Positions 7,939 to 17,116 of a stretch of DNA of 64,000 nt are shown here, piece by piece. The notes under the pieces are model-generated. The model was not told the origin of the DNA and did no database searches. It saw nothing but the letters and a program-made list of their open reading frames with translations. Both the position numbers and the translations under genes were made by a program. Within the stretch, counting starts at the first letter, position 1; each line of letters opens with the position of its first letter. Source of the DNA: Microbacterium immunditiarum (GTDB lineage: Bacteria > Actinomycetota > Actinomycetes > Actinomycetales > Microbacteriaceae); assembly GCF_013409785.1 (NCBI RefSeq), contig NZ_JACCBV010000001.1, forward strand, positions 2,170,001 through 2,234,000, read 5' to 3'.

Positions 7939-8328
7939 ATGCCGCCACTCACCTTCATCGCCTCGTACCGCGTGGTCCCCGGGCACCTCGAGGACATCCG
8001 CGCGCTCGCGATCGAGTACGCCGATCTCGTCGAGCGCGAGGAGCCACGGTGCAGGAGCCTTCGCCTCCACTTCAGCGACGACGGATCGCGATTCGTCCAC
8101 CTGGCCGAGATGCGCGACTCGGAAGCGATGGAGTCGCATCTCGCTCTCGTCGGCGCGTTCATCGAGCGCTCGGGGGATGACCTCATCGCGGAGCACCTCA
8201 TCGTGATCGGCGAGCCCGGTCCGAGGCTTCAGGGCGCGCTCGAGCGCAACTCCGCCGCCGGCACCACCATTGCGGTGTTCGAGCCGGCCGGGCTCGGGTT
8301 CGATTGCCTCCCGGCCCTCGCCGGGTGA
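7939..8328 (+). CDS. antibiotic-biosynthesis-monooxygenase-like (ABM fold) protein
   Basis: 129 residues from ATG 7939 with GGGAGAA upstream. The N-terminal ~90 residues (LTFIASYRVVPGHLEDIRALAIEYADLVEREEPRC... FVHLAEMRDSEAMESHLALVGAFI) match the small dimeric alpha/beta-barrel ABM fold, found in quinone/heme-degrading monooxygenases and many uncharacterised stress proteins. The last ~35 residues look disordered. It sits opposite an efflux gene and just ahead of a TetR gene, so a role in handling a toxic small molecule is plausible. No catalytic residues can be assigned. Confidence 0.65.
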   Translation: MPPLTFIASYRVVPGHLEDIRALAIEYADLVEREEPRCRSLRLHFSDDGSRFVHLAEMRDSEAMESHLALVGAFIERSGDDLIAEHLIVIGEPGPRLQGALERNSAAGTTIAVFEPAGLGFDCLPALAG

Positions 8329-8406
8329 GCAGGCGAACCGGTCGCGGGTCGGGGCGGCGCTAGCCTGTCTAGGAAATGGATCAGCTCACACCGACAGGTC
8401 AGCGCC

Positions 8407-9003
8407 GTGCCCGCCCCGCGCTCGACTGAGGCGACCTCGCGGCTGCGCGCGGACCTGCTCGGGCATGCACGCACGCTCGTGCGCCGCGACGGGCCCTCGG
8501 CGCTCACGATGCGGGCGCTCGCGCAGGAGGCGGGATGCTCGGTCGGGCTCGCCTACAAGGTCTTCGCCGACCGTGAGGAGATCGTGATCGAGCTCATCAC
8601 GCTCGAACTCGACGACCTCGTCGAGCAGTTCGACGAATGGCTCGCCGAGACCGCGCAGCACTCGGTCTCGGCGAACCTCGACCGCTACGCGACGATCCTG
8701 CTCGATTCGCCCACGGCGGGGCTGGTGCATGCGGAGCTCATGGATGCTCGGATCGTCGACGTCCGACTCGCTGCGGCGACGCGCGACTCCGCGTTCCTCG
8801 CATCGCTTCACACCACCGTGCCCGACTATCTGCGGCTCGAGCAGCGACGCGGACGCGTGCGAGCCGACGTCGATGCGGATGCGTTCGGATTCCTCATCAC
8901 GAGCGCGATCCACAACCTCATCGCGGCAGGGAGCGCCTACCCGCGTCCGACGCGCGCCGAGCTCACCGCGATTCTCGACCGGGTTGCACAGACGATCACC
9001 TGA
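8407..9003 (+). CDS. TetR family transcriptional regulator
   Basis: 198 residues, GTG start. The N-terminal helix-turn-helix spans about residues 12-58: RADLLGHARTLVRRDGPSALTMRALAQEAGCSVGLAYKVFADREEIVIEL. It has the TetR pattern A-L-T-M-R-x-L-A-x-E-A-G-x-S-x-G-x-x-Y-x-x-F. The C-terminal ligand-binding domain is unrelated to named subfamilies that I recognise. It lies 78 bases after the ABM-like gene and probably represses the divergent efflux locus through the TGAAC-N4-GTTCA sites, by inference from position. Confidence 0.88.
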   Translation: MPAPRSTEATSRLRADLLGHARTLVRRDGPSALTMRALAQEAGCSVGLAYKVFADREEIVIELITLELDDLVEQFDEWLAETAQHSVSANLDRYATILLDSPTAGLVHAELMDARIVDVRLAAATRDSAFLASLHTTVPDYLRLEQRRGRVRADVDADAFGFLITSAIHNLIAAGSAYPRPTRAELTAILDRVAQTIT

Positions 9004-9031
9004 CGCCCCGGGTCGCACAGTACCGCGCTGA

Positions 9032-9343
9032 TCACCGGGAGCGTGCGACCGGACCAGATCCGCGTGGCGGCTTCTGCAACTCCCAGGGCATCGGCGCACC
9101 CGACCGCATGCCCGGCCCATGGGCGCGCACATACGCCATGTGGATGCGCTGGGCCGCCTCGCGCAGCGTCGTCGCCCAGCCGATGACCTCGCCGCGCCAG
9201 ACCGCGCGATAGCGGACCTCTTGCCCGTTCATGACGCGCCGGATCTCGATCGTGCCGTACTCGGTGCCGTCCGGCGCGACCATGCGCCACGTGCCCGTCG
9301 GACCCTCGACAGCGGCGAGAACAGGATGCCAATCGCTGACCAA
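9032..9343 (-). CDS. conserved small hypothetical protein
   Basis: 103 residues if translation starts at TTG 9341-9343, which has GAGAGGGG about 9 bases upstream. No ATG or GTG lies at the expected place, and the open frame upstream lacks any good start until far into non-coding sequence. The sequence (SDWHPVLAAVEGPTGTWRMVAP; GTIEIRRVMNGQEVRYRAVWRGEVIGWATTLREAAQRIHMAY) is a compact beta-rich fold with a C-terminal helix and proline-rich tail (GAPMPWELQKP). No function is recognised. The TTG start is the least certain part. Confidence 0.6.
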   Translation of the reverse strand: MVSDWHPVLAAVEGPTGTWRMVAPDGTEYGTIEIRRVMNGQEVRYRAVWRGEVIGWATTLREAAQRIHMAYVRAHGPGMRSGAPMPWELQKPPRGSGPVARSR

Positions 9344-9558
9344 CCGGAGTTCCCCTCTCTCCGGCCGATGACACCAGGATACGTCGCGACCACCGACACG
9401 ACCCGGGCGATCACCCGCGCTGCCGAAATCGGCGCGCGCGGTTGTCACAGGCGACCGCGCATGCAGGAAGCGGCAGCGCGCACACATGAACCGAGCCCGC
9501 GAAGCGCCGGCGCACCGGCCCGCGAGCGCGCGAGCGCGTAAACGAGCTGCGCGCGCGA

Positions 9559-9592
9559 GGAGGGGCCGCCCGCCGTAGCGGGCGACCCCTCC
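9559..9592 (-). terminator. strong hairpin terminator after the S8 peptidase gene
   Basis: The inverted repeat GGAGGGG-C-CGCCCGC, loop CGTA, GCGGGCG-A-CCCCTCC has 15-base arms with one internal mismatch. It ends 15 bases past the peptidase stop codon (9607-9609). There is no T-tract, which is usual in high-GC actinobacteria. It would act on minus-strand transcription. Confidence 0.75.
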
Positions 9593-9606
9593 CGGGCCAG
9601 TGCCGG

Positions 9607-12600
9607 TCAGCCGCGAGGACCGCCGCCGGCACCCTTCGCCGGAGCGATCTGCAGCGCCTTCACGATCTCCTGCGAGAACGTGCCGCCCGCCGCATCCGTC
9701 GCCGTGACCCGCAGGTCGAGCCAGCCGCCCGCGTCGGGCGCGGGGAGCTCCGCCGCGAAGGCCCGCACGAACGAGCGGCCCTCGGCGAAGATGCCGCCCG
9801 GGTGCTCGACGGCGCCGGTCGGGGCATCCGTCTTCGCGTCCTTCAGCGTGACGGGCTTCCACACGCCGTCCGCACCGCGCACCTCGAGCGTGGCCGCGGT
9901 GACCTTGTCGGCGCCTTCCGCGCCGGCGACATGGCCGAGTTCGAGGGTCAGCGCGACGGATGCGCCCTTGCGGCGTCCGTCGCCGGCCAAACCGGTGTCA
10001 CCGACCTCGACGTCGTAGTACGCCTGGAGCATCGGCAGCAGCTTCTGCTCGTAGTCGTCGAACGTGCCGGTCGAACGGAACGTCCACTCCGTCGTCGTCG
10101 CGGTCGACCCCGCGAGGTGCGAACCGTCGTGCGTGGCGGTGTTGACGACGCGGAACTCCGACTCGCCGTCGGGCAGGCCCCACACGTTCGCGCCCTGGAA
10201 GGGGCCGGAGCCGGCAAGCTCACCGTTCACGTACACCTCGGTGAACTGCTCGATGCCGGGGAATCCCGAGAAGACGTCGAACGAGCCCGTGTGCGCGGGG
10301 TCACCGCCGTCGGCCCACGACGGAAGGTTGACCTGCGCGCCGTCGCCCGCGCGGTGCGGTGCCCAGTATCCGGTTCCGACGTACGGACGCACGATGCCGC
10401 CGAAGTACTCGACCTCGACTCGCTGGCCGGGCTTGTACGTGCGCTGGATGTCACGGATCTGCCAGCCCACCGACGCCACGGTCGCGTCCTGGTACCACGA
10501 GAGGCGGTCGGTGTTGACCCACTCGGTGCGCTCCATGCCGCGCGACGTGCGCATCGCGAAGCCCTTGCCGTGCTCGACTCCGGGGACGAAGTCGTAGCGG
10601 AACTCGCCGACCACTTCGCTCTGGCCGAAGTAGGTCGTGTCGATGCGCGCGAGCTTGCCCGGCTTGTAGGCCAGGTTGCCCGGGATCTCGCCGTCGCTGT
10701 AGCGGGCGATGTCCCACACCTCGTCGGCGATCGCCATGCCGGTGGCGTTCACGGTGACCTTCTTCTTCGCCATGTCGGCGAGCAGCGCACGGCCCTGCAC
10801 GCCGCTGATGCCGGCGACGGGAAGCGCGATCTCGGTGCCCTCGTACGGGTTGCCGACCCATTCGCTCAGCTCGCCGTCGGCGTCGTTCGCGACGATGAGC
10901 ATCGCCGCGCCGGCCGCCGCGGCGTTCGCCGCGCGATCCCACGACGCGACCGCGTCGGAGCGGGTGACGACCGCCGCCTTGCCCTTGACGTCGACCGCGG
11001 CGAAGTCCTCGACGCTGCCGGTGCCCGCGTCGACCGCGACCGCCTTGAGCGAGCCGTCGAGCAGCTGCGCGCCGGCCTGCGGGATCACGTCGAGCTCGAG
11101 CTTGCCAGCCGTCACCGACAGCATCGGGCGCTGCAGGCGCCAGCGGGTGGTGTAGTCGAAGTCGGCCTCGGTCGCCGTGAGCGGCTGCGCCCACAGCTCG
11201 TCGACCCACACGGGCATCATCGCGCTGCCGGCGAAGCCGTCGGACGTGTAGTCCACGCGACGGAACGTCGGCTCGAGGCCCTTCTCGCCCACATCGACGG
11301 TCACCTGCTCCGTCGCGCGAGCGTCGAGCGCGACCGTGCGGTCCTGATCGAGCACGACGTCGGGGTCGCCCACGAGCACGTTCGCGATCGTGTCGGGCGT
11401 GCGCGCGACCTCGAAGAACGACATGGCCGAGTACGTGCCGGCCGGCAGGCGCAGCTCGGTCGTGCCGTCGACGGCGACCGGCGAGAACCCGCCCGTCTCG
11501 CCGTTCCACAGCCAGACGAAGGTCGCCACGGGCTCACCGTCGAAGCCGGTCGCCGTGAAGGTCAGGTCGTAGCGCTCCGCCTCGACGATCGCTCCGAGCG
11601 CGGTGCGCGCGACGGACTGGTCGCCGATCGACGCGACGAGCTCGCCCGACAGCTGCGTGCCCGCGGGGATCTTCGCCGGATCGACCGTCAGCGTCACCGA
11701 ACGCTCCTCGCCCGCCGGGATCGTCAGCTCATCTGCGTCCATCGTGAGGGCGTCGAACGGCGCCTCGACCGACAGCGGGCCGGGACCGACCCCGCCGCCA
11801 CCACCCGACGGGGGAGTGGTGTCGTCGAGCGTCGCCGCGAGTGTGACGGTCACCTCGGCATCCGTCTCGTTCGTGTACTCGATCGTCCGCGACACGGGCT
11901 CGGGCGCGTCGCCCCACGACAGCATGCCGAAATCTCCCGACCCGGACGCGATCACGGGCGCGTCGAGCGCCGCGTCGACATCGAGCACGCCGGCGCCGAC
12001 CTGGTACGCCGTGAGGTCGACGTCGACCGCCGAGCTCACGAGCGCCGCCTTGAGCTGGTCGGCGGTGTACTCCGGATGCCGCTGCTTGACGATCGCGGCC
12101 GCGCCCGCAACGTGCGGCGTCGCCATCGACGTGCCGCTCATCGATACGTAGGGTCCGTCGCCGAAGCTGTCGGACGACCGTGCCGCCACGACGTCGTTGC
12201 CGGGGCCGACCATGTCAGGCTTGAGCGCGCCAGATCGGAAGAGCGGACCCTGGCTCGAGAACCACGACAGGTAGCCGGTCGGGTCGTCGACCGATCCGAT
12301 GGTCAGCGCCGACTCGGCGGCGCCGGGCGAGCCGATCGTCTCGGGTGCGGCCGAGTTCCCGGCGGCGACGACGAACAGGGCGCCGGTCTCCTCCGAGATG
12401 CGGTTGAGCGACTCGGCCATGAGGTCGGTGCCGTCGGATGCCTCCTGAGACCCGAGACTCATCGACACGATGGGCGCGTTCTGCGCCGCCCACTCCATGC
12501 CGGCGATGATCCATGAGTCCTGGCCGTATCCGTCGTTGCCGAGCACCTTGCCGACGAGCAGCTTCGCGCCGCCCGCGACACCGCGGTGCTGCCCGTCGCT

Positions 12601-13470
12601 CGCGGCGCCGGAACCTGCGATGGTCGAGGCCACGTGCGTGCCGTGCCCGTGCGGGTCTTCGGCGACGTCCTGCCCGGGCACGAAGCTCGCGGCATCCGCC
12701 ACGACACCCGCGAGGTCGGGGTGCGTGTCGTCATAGCCGGTGTCGAGCACCGCGACGGTGACGCCATCGCCCGTGTAGCCGGCCGCCCACGCCTCAGGCG
12801 CGTCGACGTAAGGCACGCTCGAGTCGAGCGTCGTCCGGACTTTGCCGTCCAGATGGATCGCGGTGATGCCGCCGGGGAAGGCGGCGCTGCTCGCCGAGAA
12901 CGTCCGCGCCGCGGGCGCCGACGTGAGCGCGTCCCACAGCGACGCCGACTCCTCGTGCGACACCGTTCCGGCCGCGCCCGAGACGCTCGGCAGCGGCAGC
13001 GTGAGCTCCACGCCCGGCAGCGGGGTCGCGGACCGCGACACAGCCGACTTCTCGACGATGACCGGAGTGGCATCGACGGATGCGTCGTCGTAGCCGTACT
13101 CGATGAGCTTCGTCACGTTGAAGAGGTCGCCGTCGAGCGCGCCGGAGGCGAGGTACGGCTCCGCGTCGGCCGGGATCACGTGGAGGTCGCCGTCGACCTC
13201 GAACGTGCGGATGCCCGCGCCCGGGTCGGCGGTGTCGATCTCGACCGCGGACTGGCCGCCCGCGAGCTCGGTCACCGTCACACGGTCACCCGTGAGCAGG
13301 GTGACGGTGACCGAGCTGGGGGCCCCCGGCGCGCCCTCCGGGGGCGAGGCGGCCGGGGCGACTGCGGATGCGGGGACCGCGGCGCCGATCGTCGCGATCC
13401 CTATCGCGAGACAGCTCGTGGCTGCGGCGATCGGTCGCAGGCGACGCGCGGACGGGTGTAGACGTGGCAA
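9607..13470 (-). CDS. large secreted S8 (subtilisin) family serine peptidase with PA domain
   Basis: 1287 residues. A Sec/Tat-like signal peptide is visible (RRLRPIAAATSCLAIGIATI, cleavage near AVPASA, ~36), followed by a propeptide. The catalytic domain is complete: Asp243 in AVLDTGYDDTHPDL, His276 in GHGTHVAS, oxyanion Asn372 in VVAAGNS, Ser448 in SGTSMATPHVAG. A bacterial surface-protease beta domain follows, and a protease-associated (PA) domain-like region with KGKAAVVTRSD and AAGAAMLIVAND lies near residues 815-915. No LPxTG or membrane anchor is seen; the C-terminus ends GGGPRG, so it is probably released. The adjacent divergent regulator probably controls it. Confidence 0.93.
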   Translation of the reverse strand: MPRLHPSARRLRPIAAATSCLAIGIATIGAAVPASAVAPAASPPEGAPGAPSSVTVTLLTGDRVTVTELAGGQSAVEIDTADPGAGIRTFEVDGDLHVIPADAEPYLASGALDGDLFNVTKLIEYGYDDASVDATPVIVEKSAVSRSATPLPGVELTLPLPSVSGAAGTVSHEESASLWDALTSAPAARTFSASSAAFPGGITAIHLDGKVRTTLDSSVPYVDAPEAWAAGYTGDGVTVAVLDTGYDDTHPDLAGVVADAASFVPGQDVAEDPHGHGTHVASTIAGSGAASDGQHRGVAGGAKLLVGKVLGNDGYGQDSWIIAGMEWAAQNAPIVSMSLGSQEASDGTDLMAESLNRISEETGALFVVAAGNSAAPETIGSPGAAESALTIGSVDDPTGYLSWFSSQGPLFRSGALKPDMVGPGNDVVAARSSDSFGDGPYVSMSGTSMATPHVAGAAAIVKQRHPEYTADQLKAALVSSAVDVDLTAYQVGAGVLDVDAALDAPVIASGSGDFGMLSWGDAPEPVSRTIEYTNETDAEVTVTLAATLDDTTPPSGGGGGVGPGPLSVEAPFDALTMDADELTIPAGEERSVTLTVDPAKIPAGTQLSGELVASIGDQSVARTALGAIVEAERYDLTFTATGFDGEPVATFVWLWNGETGGFSPVAVDGTTELRLPAGTYSAMSFFEVARTPDTIANVLVGDPDVVLDQDRTVALDARATEQVTVDVGEKGLEPTFRRVDYTSDGFAGSAMMPVWVDELWAQPLTATEADFDYTTRWRLQRPMLSVTAGKLELDVIPQAGAQLLDGSLKAVAVDAGTGSVEDFAAVDVKGKAAVVTRSDAVASWDRAANAAAAGAAMLIVANDADGELSEWVGNPYEGTEIALPVAGISGVQGRALLADMAKKKVTVNATGMAIADEVWDIARYSDGEIPGNLAYKPGKLARIDTTYFGQSEVVGEFRYDFVPGVEHGKGFAMRTSRGMERTEWVNTDRLSWYQDATVASVGWQIRDIQRTYKPGQRVEVEYFGGIVRPYVGTGYWAPHRAGDGAQVNLPSWADGGDPAHTGSFDVFSGFPGIEQFTEVYVNGELAGSGPFQGANVWGLPDGESEFRVVNTATHDGSHLAGSTATTTEWTFRSTGTFDDYEQKLLPMLQAYYDVEVGDTGLAGDGRRKGASVALTLELGHVAGAEGADKVTAATLEVRGADGVWKPVTLKDAKTDAPTGAVEHPGGIFAEGRSFVRAFAAELPAPDAGGWLDLRVTATDAAGGTFSQEIVKALQIAPAKGAGGGPRG

Positions 13471-13605
13471 GGGAACCTCCAGGGGTCAGGGAGTGTCACG
13501 AATCTCTCACGGGGGACGCGTAGGGTGGTGGCGGAGAAATGCCATGGCCTGCTTTCGCCAGGCGAGACGCGGGTCGGCGCACGGAGCCTCCGCAGGGAGC
13601 GGCGC

Positions 13606-14562
13606 ATGCTGGATGCACTCGGCCTCGACGAGTCCGACACCGATGTCTATCGGTCGGTGCTGGAGCGCTCCTCGGCCTCGGCCGACGAGATCGCGGCCGA
13701 GCTGGGCTACACGCTCCCGCGCGTCCGTTCGATCTTCGCGAAGCTCGAGAAGCTTGGTCTCCTCGCCCGCCAGGGGGCCGAGTCGGCGCGGGTCGTCGCG
13801 TCGCCGCCCGCGATGGCGCTGCGCCCGCTGCTGCTCGAGCACGAGCGCGGGCTCACGCGCGCGCACGAGGCTCTCGCCGAACTGAGCGACGCCTACCGCC
13901 GGACGACGGACCAGCGCACCGCCGCGGACGTCGTCGACGTCGTGATCGGCGACGACGCGGTACGCCAGCGGTTCGCGCAGCTCCAGGCGGCAGCAGAGCG
14001 CGAGGTCCGCGCGCTCGTGCTGAGCGACGTCGCGCTGCTCACGGCGGAGGAGAACGTCGAGGAGGAGCGCGCGCTCATGCGCGGCGTCCGCTACCGCGTC
14101 ATCGTCGAGAGCGCCGTCCTCGAACGCCCGGGCTTCCTGCAGGGCGCCCGCGAGAGCGCGCCCGTGGGCGAGGAGATCCGCGTCCTCGCCACCCTTCCGA
14201 CGCGCATGGTGATCGCGGACGACACGTTGGCGCTCCTGCCCATGCGCGCGCAGGGCGAGCACGGCTTCGGCGCACTCCTCATCCACCCGAGCGGACTGCT
14301 CGACCTCGTCATGGCGATCTTCGAGGAGTACTGGCGCGCGGCGACCCAGTTCCTCGCGCCGCCGGAGACGTCGACGAGCGCCGAGGTCGACCGCGACCTC
14401 CTCAAGCTGCTCCTGCTGGGACTGACGGATGCGGCGGCCGCGGCGCAGCTCGGAATCTCGGTGCGCACGGTGCAGCGCCGCATCGCCGAGCTCATGAGCC
14501 GCGCGAACGTGACGACGCGCATCCAGCTCGGCGCGGAAGCCGTCCGGCGGTCCTGGGTCTGA
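13606..14562 (+). CDS. TrmB-like winged-helix / LuxR-type HTH regulator
   Basis: 318 residues. ATG 13606 was chosen because AGGGAG lies 6 bases upstream; the longer frame has no site. The N-terminus (LDALGLDESDTDVYRSVLERSSASADEIAAELGYTLPRVRSIFAKLEKLGLLAR) is a TrmB/sugar-type winged helix. The middle region resembles the PLD-like TrmB sensor. The C-terminus (LLKLLLLGLTDAAAAAQLGISVRTVQRRIAELMSRANVTTRIQLG) is a LuxR/GerE helix-turn-helix. Such dual-HTH proteins often lie divergent to secreted subtilases in actinobacteria, so control of the S8 peptidase gene is likely but inferred. Confidence 0.82.
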   Translation: MLDALGLDESDTDVYRSVLERSSASADEIAAELGYTLPRVRSIFAKLEKLGLLARQGAESARVVASPPAMALRPLLLEHERGLTRAHEALAELSDAYRRTTDQRTAADVVDVVIGDDAVRQRFAQLQAAAEREVRALVLSDVALLTAEENVEEERALMRGVRYRVIVESAVLERPGFLQGARESAPVGEEIRVLATLPTRMVIADDTLALLPMRAQGEHGFGALLIHPSGLLDLVMAIFEEYWRAATQFLAPPETSTSAEVDRDLLKLLLLGLTDAAAAAQLGISVRTVQRRIAELMSRANVTTRIQLGAEAVRRSWV

Positions 14563-14581
14563 CGCCCGAAGTCCCGCGAGC

Positions 14582-15892
14582 TCACCGCGCCCGCGGCACG
14601 AACCGCGGCACCCACCGCACGAACCCGTACGCGCCGACGAGCCCGATCACTCCCATGGCCCCCGTCGCGATCGACAGCGACGTCGCTGCGGCGATCGCCG
14701 ACACGAGCAGCGGCGCGAGCGCGCCGCCCGCGTCGGTGAGCGTTCGCCACGAGCCCAGGAACGGCGCGGGATCGGCGGGCGGCGCGACATCCGCCCCGAG
14801 CGTCAGCAGGATTCCGCTCGACAGTCCGTTCCCCACGCCCAGCACCGCTCCGAACATCGCGAACCACATGGCGGCGGAGTCCAGGTCGTGCGTGAAGGCG
14901 AGCGCGATGAACCCCGCGCCCATGAGCACCATCGCCGGCAGCGCCGCCCACAGGCGGCCGAAGCGGTCCATCACCTGGCCGCTCGCGTAGAAGAGCGCGA
15001 AGTCGATGGCACCCGCCACGCCCACCACGAGCGCGATCGTCTGCGCGTCGAGCCCGAGCGACACGCCCCACAGCGGCAGCACCACCTGGCGCGCGGAGCG
15101 CACGGCCGAGAGCGACGCCGCCGCGAGCCCGAGGCGCGACAGCACGTTCCGGTGCCGCCACATCGTGCGGAACACCCCGGCGCGGTCCGCCGTCGGGATC
15201 GAGCCCGTCACGGCCTCGCCCGTGTCTTCGCTCATCGTGTCGTCGGCCGCGGTGTGCGTCGTCGGTGCGGGCGGGGCGGACGCGGCATCCGTCATCAGCG
15301 ATCTCTCGGGGTCGCGCCCGAACGTCACGAGAAGCCCGGTGGCCAGCAGACACATCCCGAAGAACCAGATCGCGGCATGCGGGTCGTCGAACACGGCGAG
15401 CAGGCCCGCGGCGATGAAGGGCCCGACGAACACCCCGAGCCGGTAGCTGCCGCCGAGCAGCGACAGCGAGCGTGCGCGGAACGACAGCGGCACGCGCGTC
15501 GTCATGAACGAGTGGCGGGCGAGGCCGAACGCCGCCGCGCTGAATCCGATGAGAAGGACGGATGCCGCGAACACCCCGAGCACGGGAGCGAGCGCCATCG
15601 CGACCACGCCGACGAGTGAGACGCCGGCGGCGACCATCATCGTGAGGCGCTCGCCGATGCGCGCGACAGCCCATCCGGCGGGGAGGTTTCCGACGAGTTG
15701 TCCGACGACGAGGGCGGATGCCACGAGCGCCGCCACCGGAACGCTCGCGCCCAGCTCCGCGGCGATGACCGGAATGAGGGGGAGGACCGCGCCCTGGCCG
15801 ATACCGTAGAGGAGGGTCGGACCGTAGATCATCGGGGCGAACTGCCACAGCATCCGTCGTGTGTCGTCTGCTGGGCGTTCGGTCACGACCAT
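14582..15892 (-). CDS. MFS transporter
   Basis: 436 residues with about 12 hydrophobic segments. Motif A is [19 protein letters not shown] after helix 2. A long hydrophilic central loop ([35 protein letters not shown]) lies between helices 6 and 7, as in MFS drug/sugar exporters. The substrate cannot be deduced. The start at 15892 is only 20 bases from the prfB start on the other strand; a second in-frame ATG at 15851-15853 would shorten the N-terminus by 13 residues. It is convergent with the preceding regulator gene. Confidence 0.82.
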   Translation of the reverse strand: MVVTERPADDTRRMLWQFAPMIYGPTLLYGIGQGAVLPLIPVIAAELGASVPVAALVASALVVGQLVGNLPAGWAVARIGERLTMMVAAGVSLVGVVAMALAPVLGVFAASVLLIGFSAAAFGLARHSFMTTRVPLSFRARSLSLLGGSYRLGVFVGPFIAAGLLAVFDDPHAAIWFFGMCLLATGLLVTFGRDPERSLMTDAASAPPAPTTHTAADDTMSEDTGEAVTGSIPTADRAGVFRTMWRHRNVLSRLGLAAASLSAVRSARQVVLPLWGVSLGLDAQTIALVVGVAGAIDFALFYASGQVMDRFGRLWAALPAMVLMGAGFIALAFTHDLDSAAMWFAMFGAVLGVGNGLSSGILLTLGADVAPPADPAPFLGSWRTLTDAGGALAPLLVSAIAAATSLSIATGAMGVIGLVGAYGFVRWVPRFVPRAR

Positions 15893-15912
15893 CCACGTTA
15901 GTCTGGAGTGTC

Positions 15913-17025
15913 ATGCTCGAATTCGATCCGTCCGACGACATCCAGGCCCTGCGCTCCACGTTCGCCGACATCAAGGCGGTGGTCGACGTGCCCGCGCTCG
16001 AGGCCGAGATCGCGCGGCTGAGCGAACAGGCCGGGCAGCCCGATCTGTGGGACGACGTCGAGAAGGCGCAGAAGATCACGAGCGCCCTCAGTCACCGCCA
16101 GGCCGAGCTCAAGCGCGTGACCGACGTCGAGCGCCGCCTCGACGACCTCGACGTCCTCGTCGAGCTCGCCAACGAGATGGACGACGAGGACGCGGCCGAA
16201 GAGGCCCGCCGCGAGATCGCCGAGCTCGAAGACATCGTGGGCCAGCTCGAGGTGCAGACGCTGCTCGACGGCGAGTACGACGAACGCGCCGCGGTCGTGA
16301 CGATCCGCTCCGGCGCGGGCGGCGACGACGCGACCGACTTCGCCGAGATGCTGCTGCGCATGTACCTGCGCTGGGCTGAGCGCCACAAGTACCCCGTCAA
16401 GGTGATGGACACGTCTTATGCCGAGGGCGCGGGCATCAAGTCCGCGACGTTCGAGGTCGACGCGCCGTACGCCTACGGCACCCTCTCGGTCGAGGCCGGC
16501 ACGCACCGCCTCGCGCGCATCAGCCCGTTCGGCTCCGCCGACAAGCGCCAGACGTCGTTCGCCGCCGTCGAGGTCATCCCCGTGATGGAAGAGGCGCAAG
16601 AGGTCGACATCCCCGAGAGCGACATCCGCGTCGACGTCTTCCGCTCGTCGGGGCCCGGCGGCCAGTCCGTCAACACGACCGACTCGGCTGTGCGCCTCAC
16701 GCACATCCCGACCGGCATCGTCGTGTCGATGCAGAACGAGAAGTCGCAGATCCAGAACCGCGCGGCCGCGATGCGCGTGCTCCAGACGCGTCTGCTCTTG
16801 CTCAAGCGCGAAGAAGAGGCCGCCAAGAAGAAGGAGCTCGCCGGCACGATCACCGCGAGCTGGGGCGACCAGATGCGCTCGTACTTCCTCTACGGGCAGC
16901 AGCTCGTGAAGGACCTGCGCACCGGCTACGAGGTCGGCAACCCCGCGATCGTCTTCGACGGAGATCTCGACGGCCTCATCTCGGCCGGCATCCGCTGGCG
17001 CAAGCGCAAGTCCGAAGAGGACTGA
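15913..17025 (+). CDS. prfB: peptide chain release factor 2
   Basis: 370 residues from ATG 15913 (TGGAG upstream). It terminates translation at UGA and UAA in the ribosomal A site. The stop-codon recognition tripeptide SPF is at 204-206 and the catalytic GGQ loop at 249-251 ([20 protein letters not shown]). The open frame runs straight through the N-terminal region, so the autoregulatory +1 frameshift known from E. coli prfB is absent. ftsE-ftsX and smpB follow, the standard actinobacterial order. Confidence 0.97.
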   Translation: MLEFDPSDDIQALRSTFADIKAVVDVPALEAEIARLSEQAGQPDLWDDVEKAQKITSALSHRQAELKRVTDVERRLDDLDVLVELANEMDDEDAAEEARREIAELEDIVGQLEVQTLLDGEYDERAAVVTIRSGAGGDDATDFAEMLLRMYLRWAERHKYPVKVMDTSYAEGAGIKSATFEVDAPYAYGTLSVEAGTHRLARISPFGSADKRQTSFAAVEVIPVMEEAQEVDIPESDIRVDVFRSSGPGGQSVNTTDSAVRLTHIPTGIVVSMQNEKSQIQNRAAAMRVLQTRLLLLKREEEAAKKKELAGTITASWGDQMRSYFLYGQQLVKDLRTGYEVGNPAIVFDGDLDGLISAGIRWRKRKSEED

Positions 17026-17116
17026 CGATCCTCCCGATCTTCGGGGTGAGACGGATGCCGCCGCGGCGGGTGTCGCTGGGCGACCACTCGGCCCGCGCGC
17101 TTAGGCTCGTTAGGCC

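Noticed and set aside
9802..12516. A 904-codon open frame on the plus strand opposite the S8 peptidase gene
   Set aside because: It is the GC-driven mirror of the real gene: Arg/Asp/His-rich, no motif, and the opposite strand has a complete peptidase.
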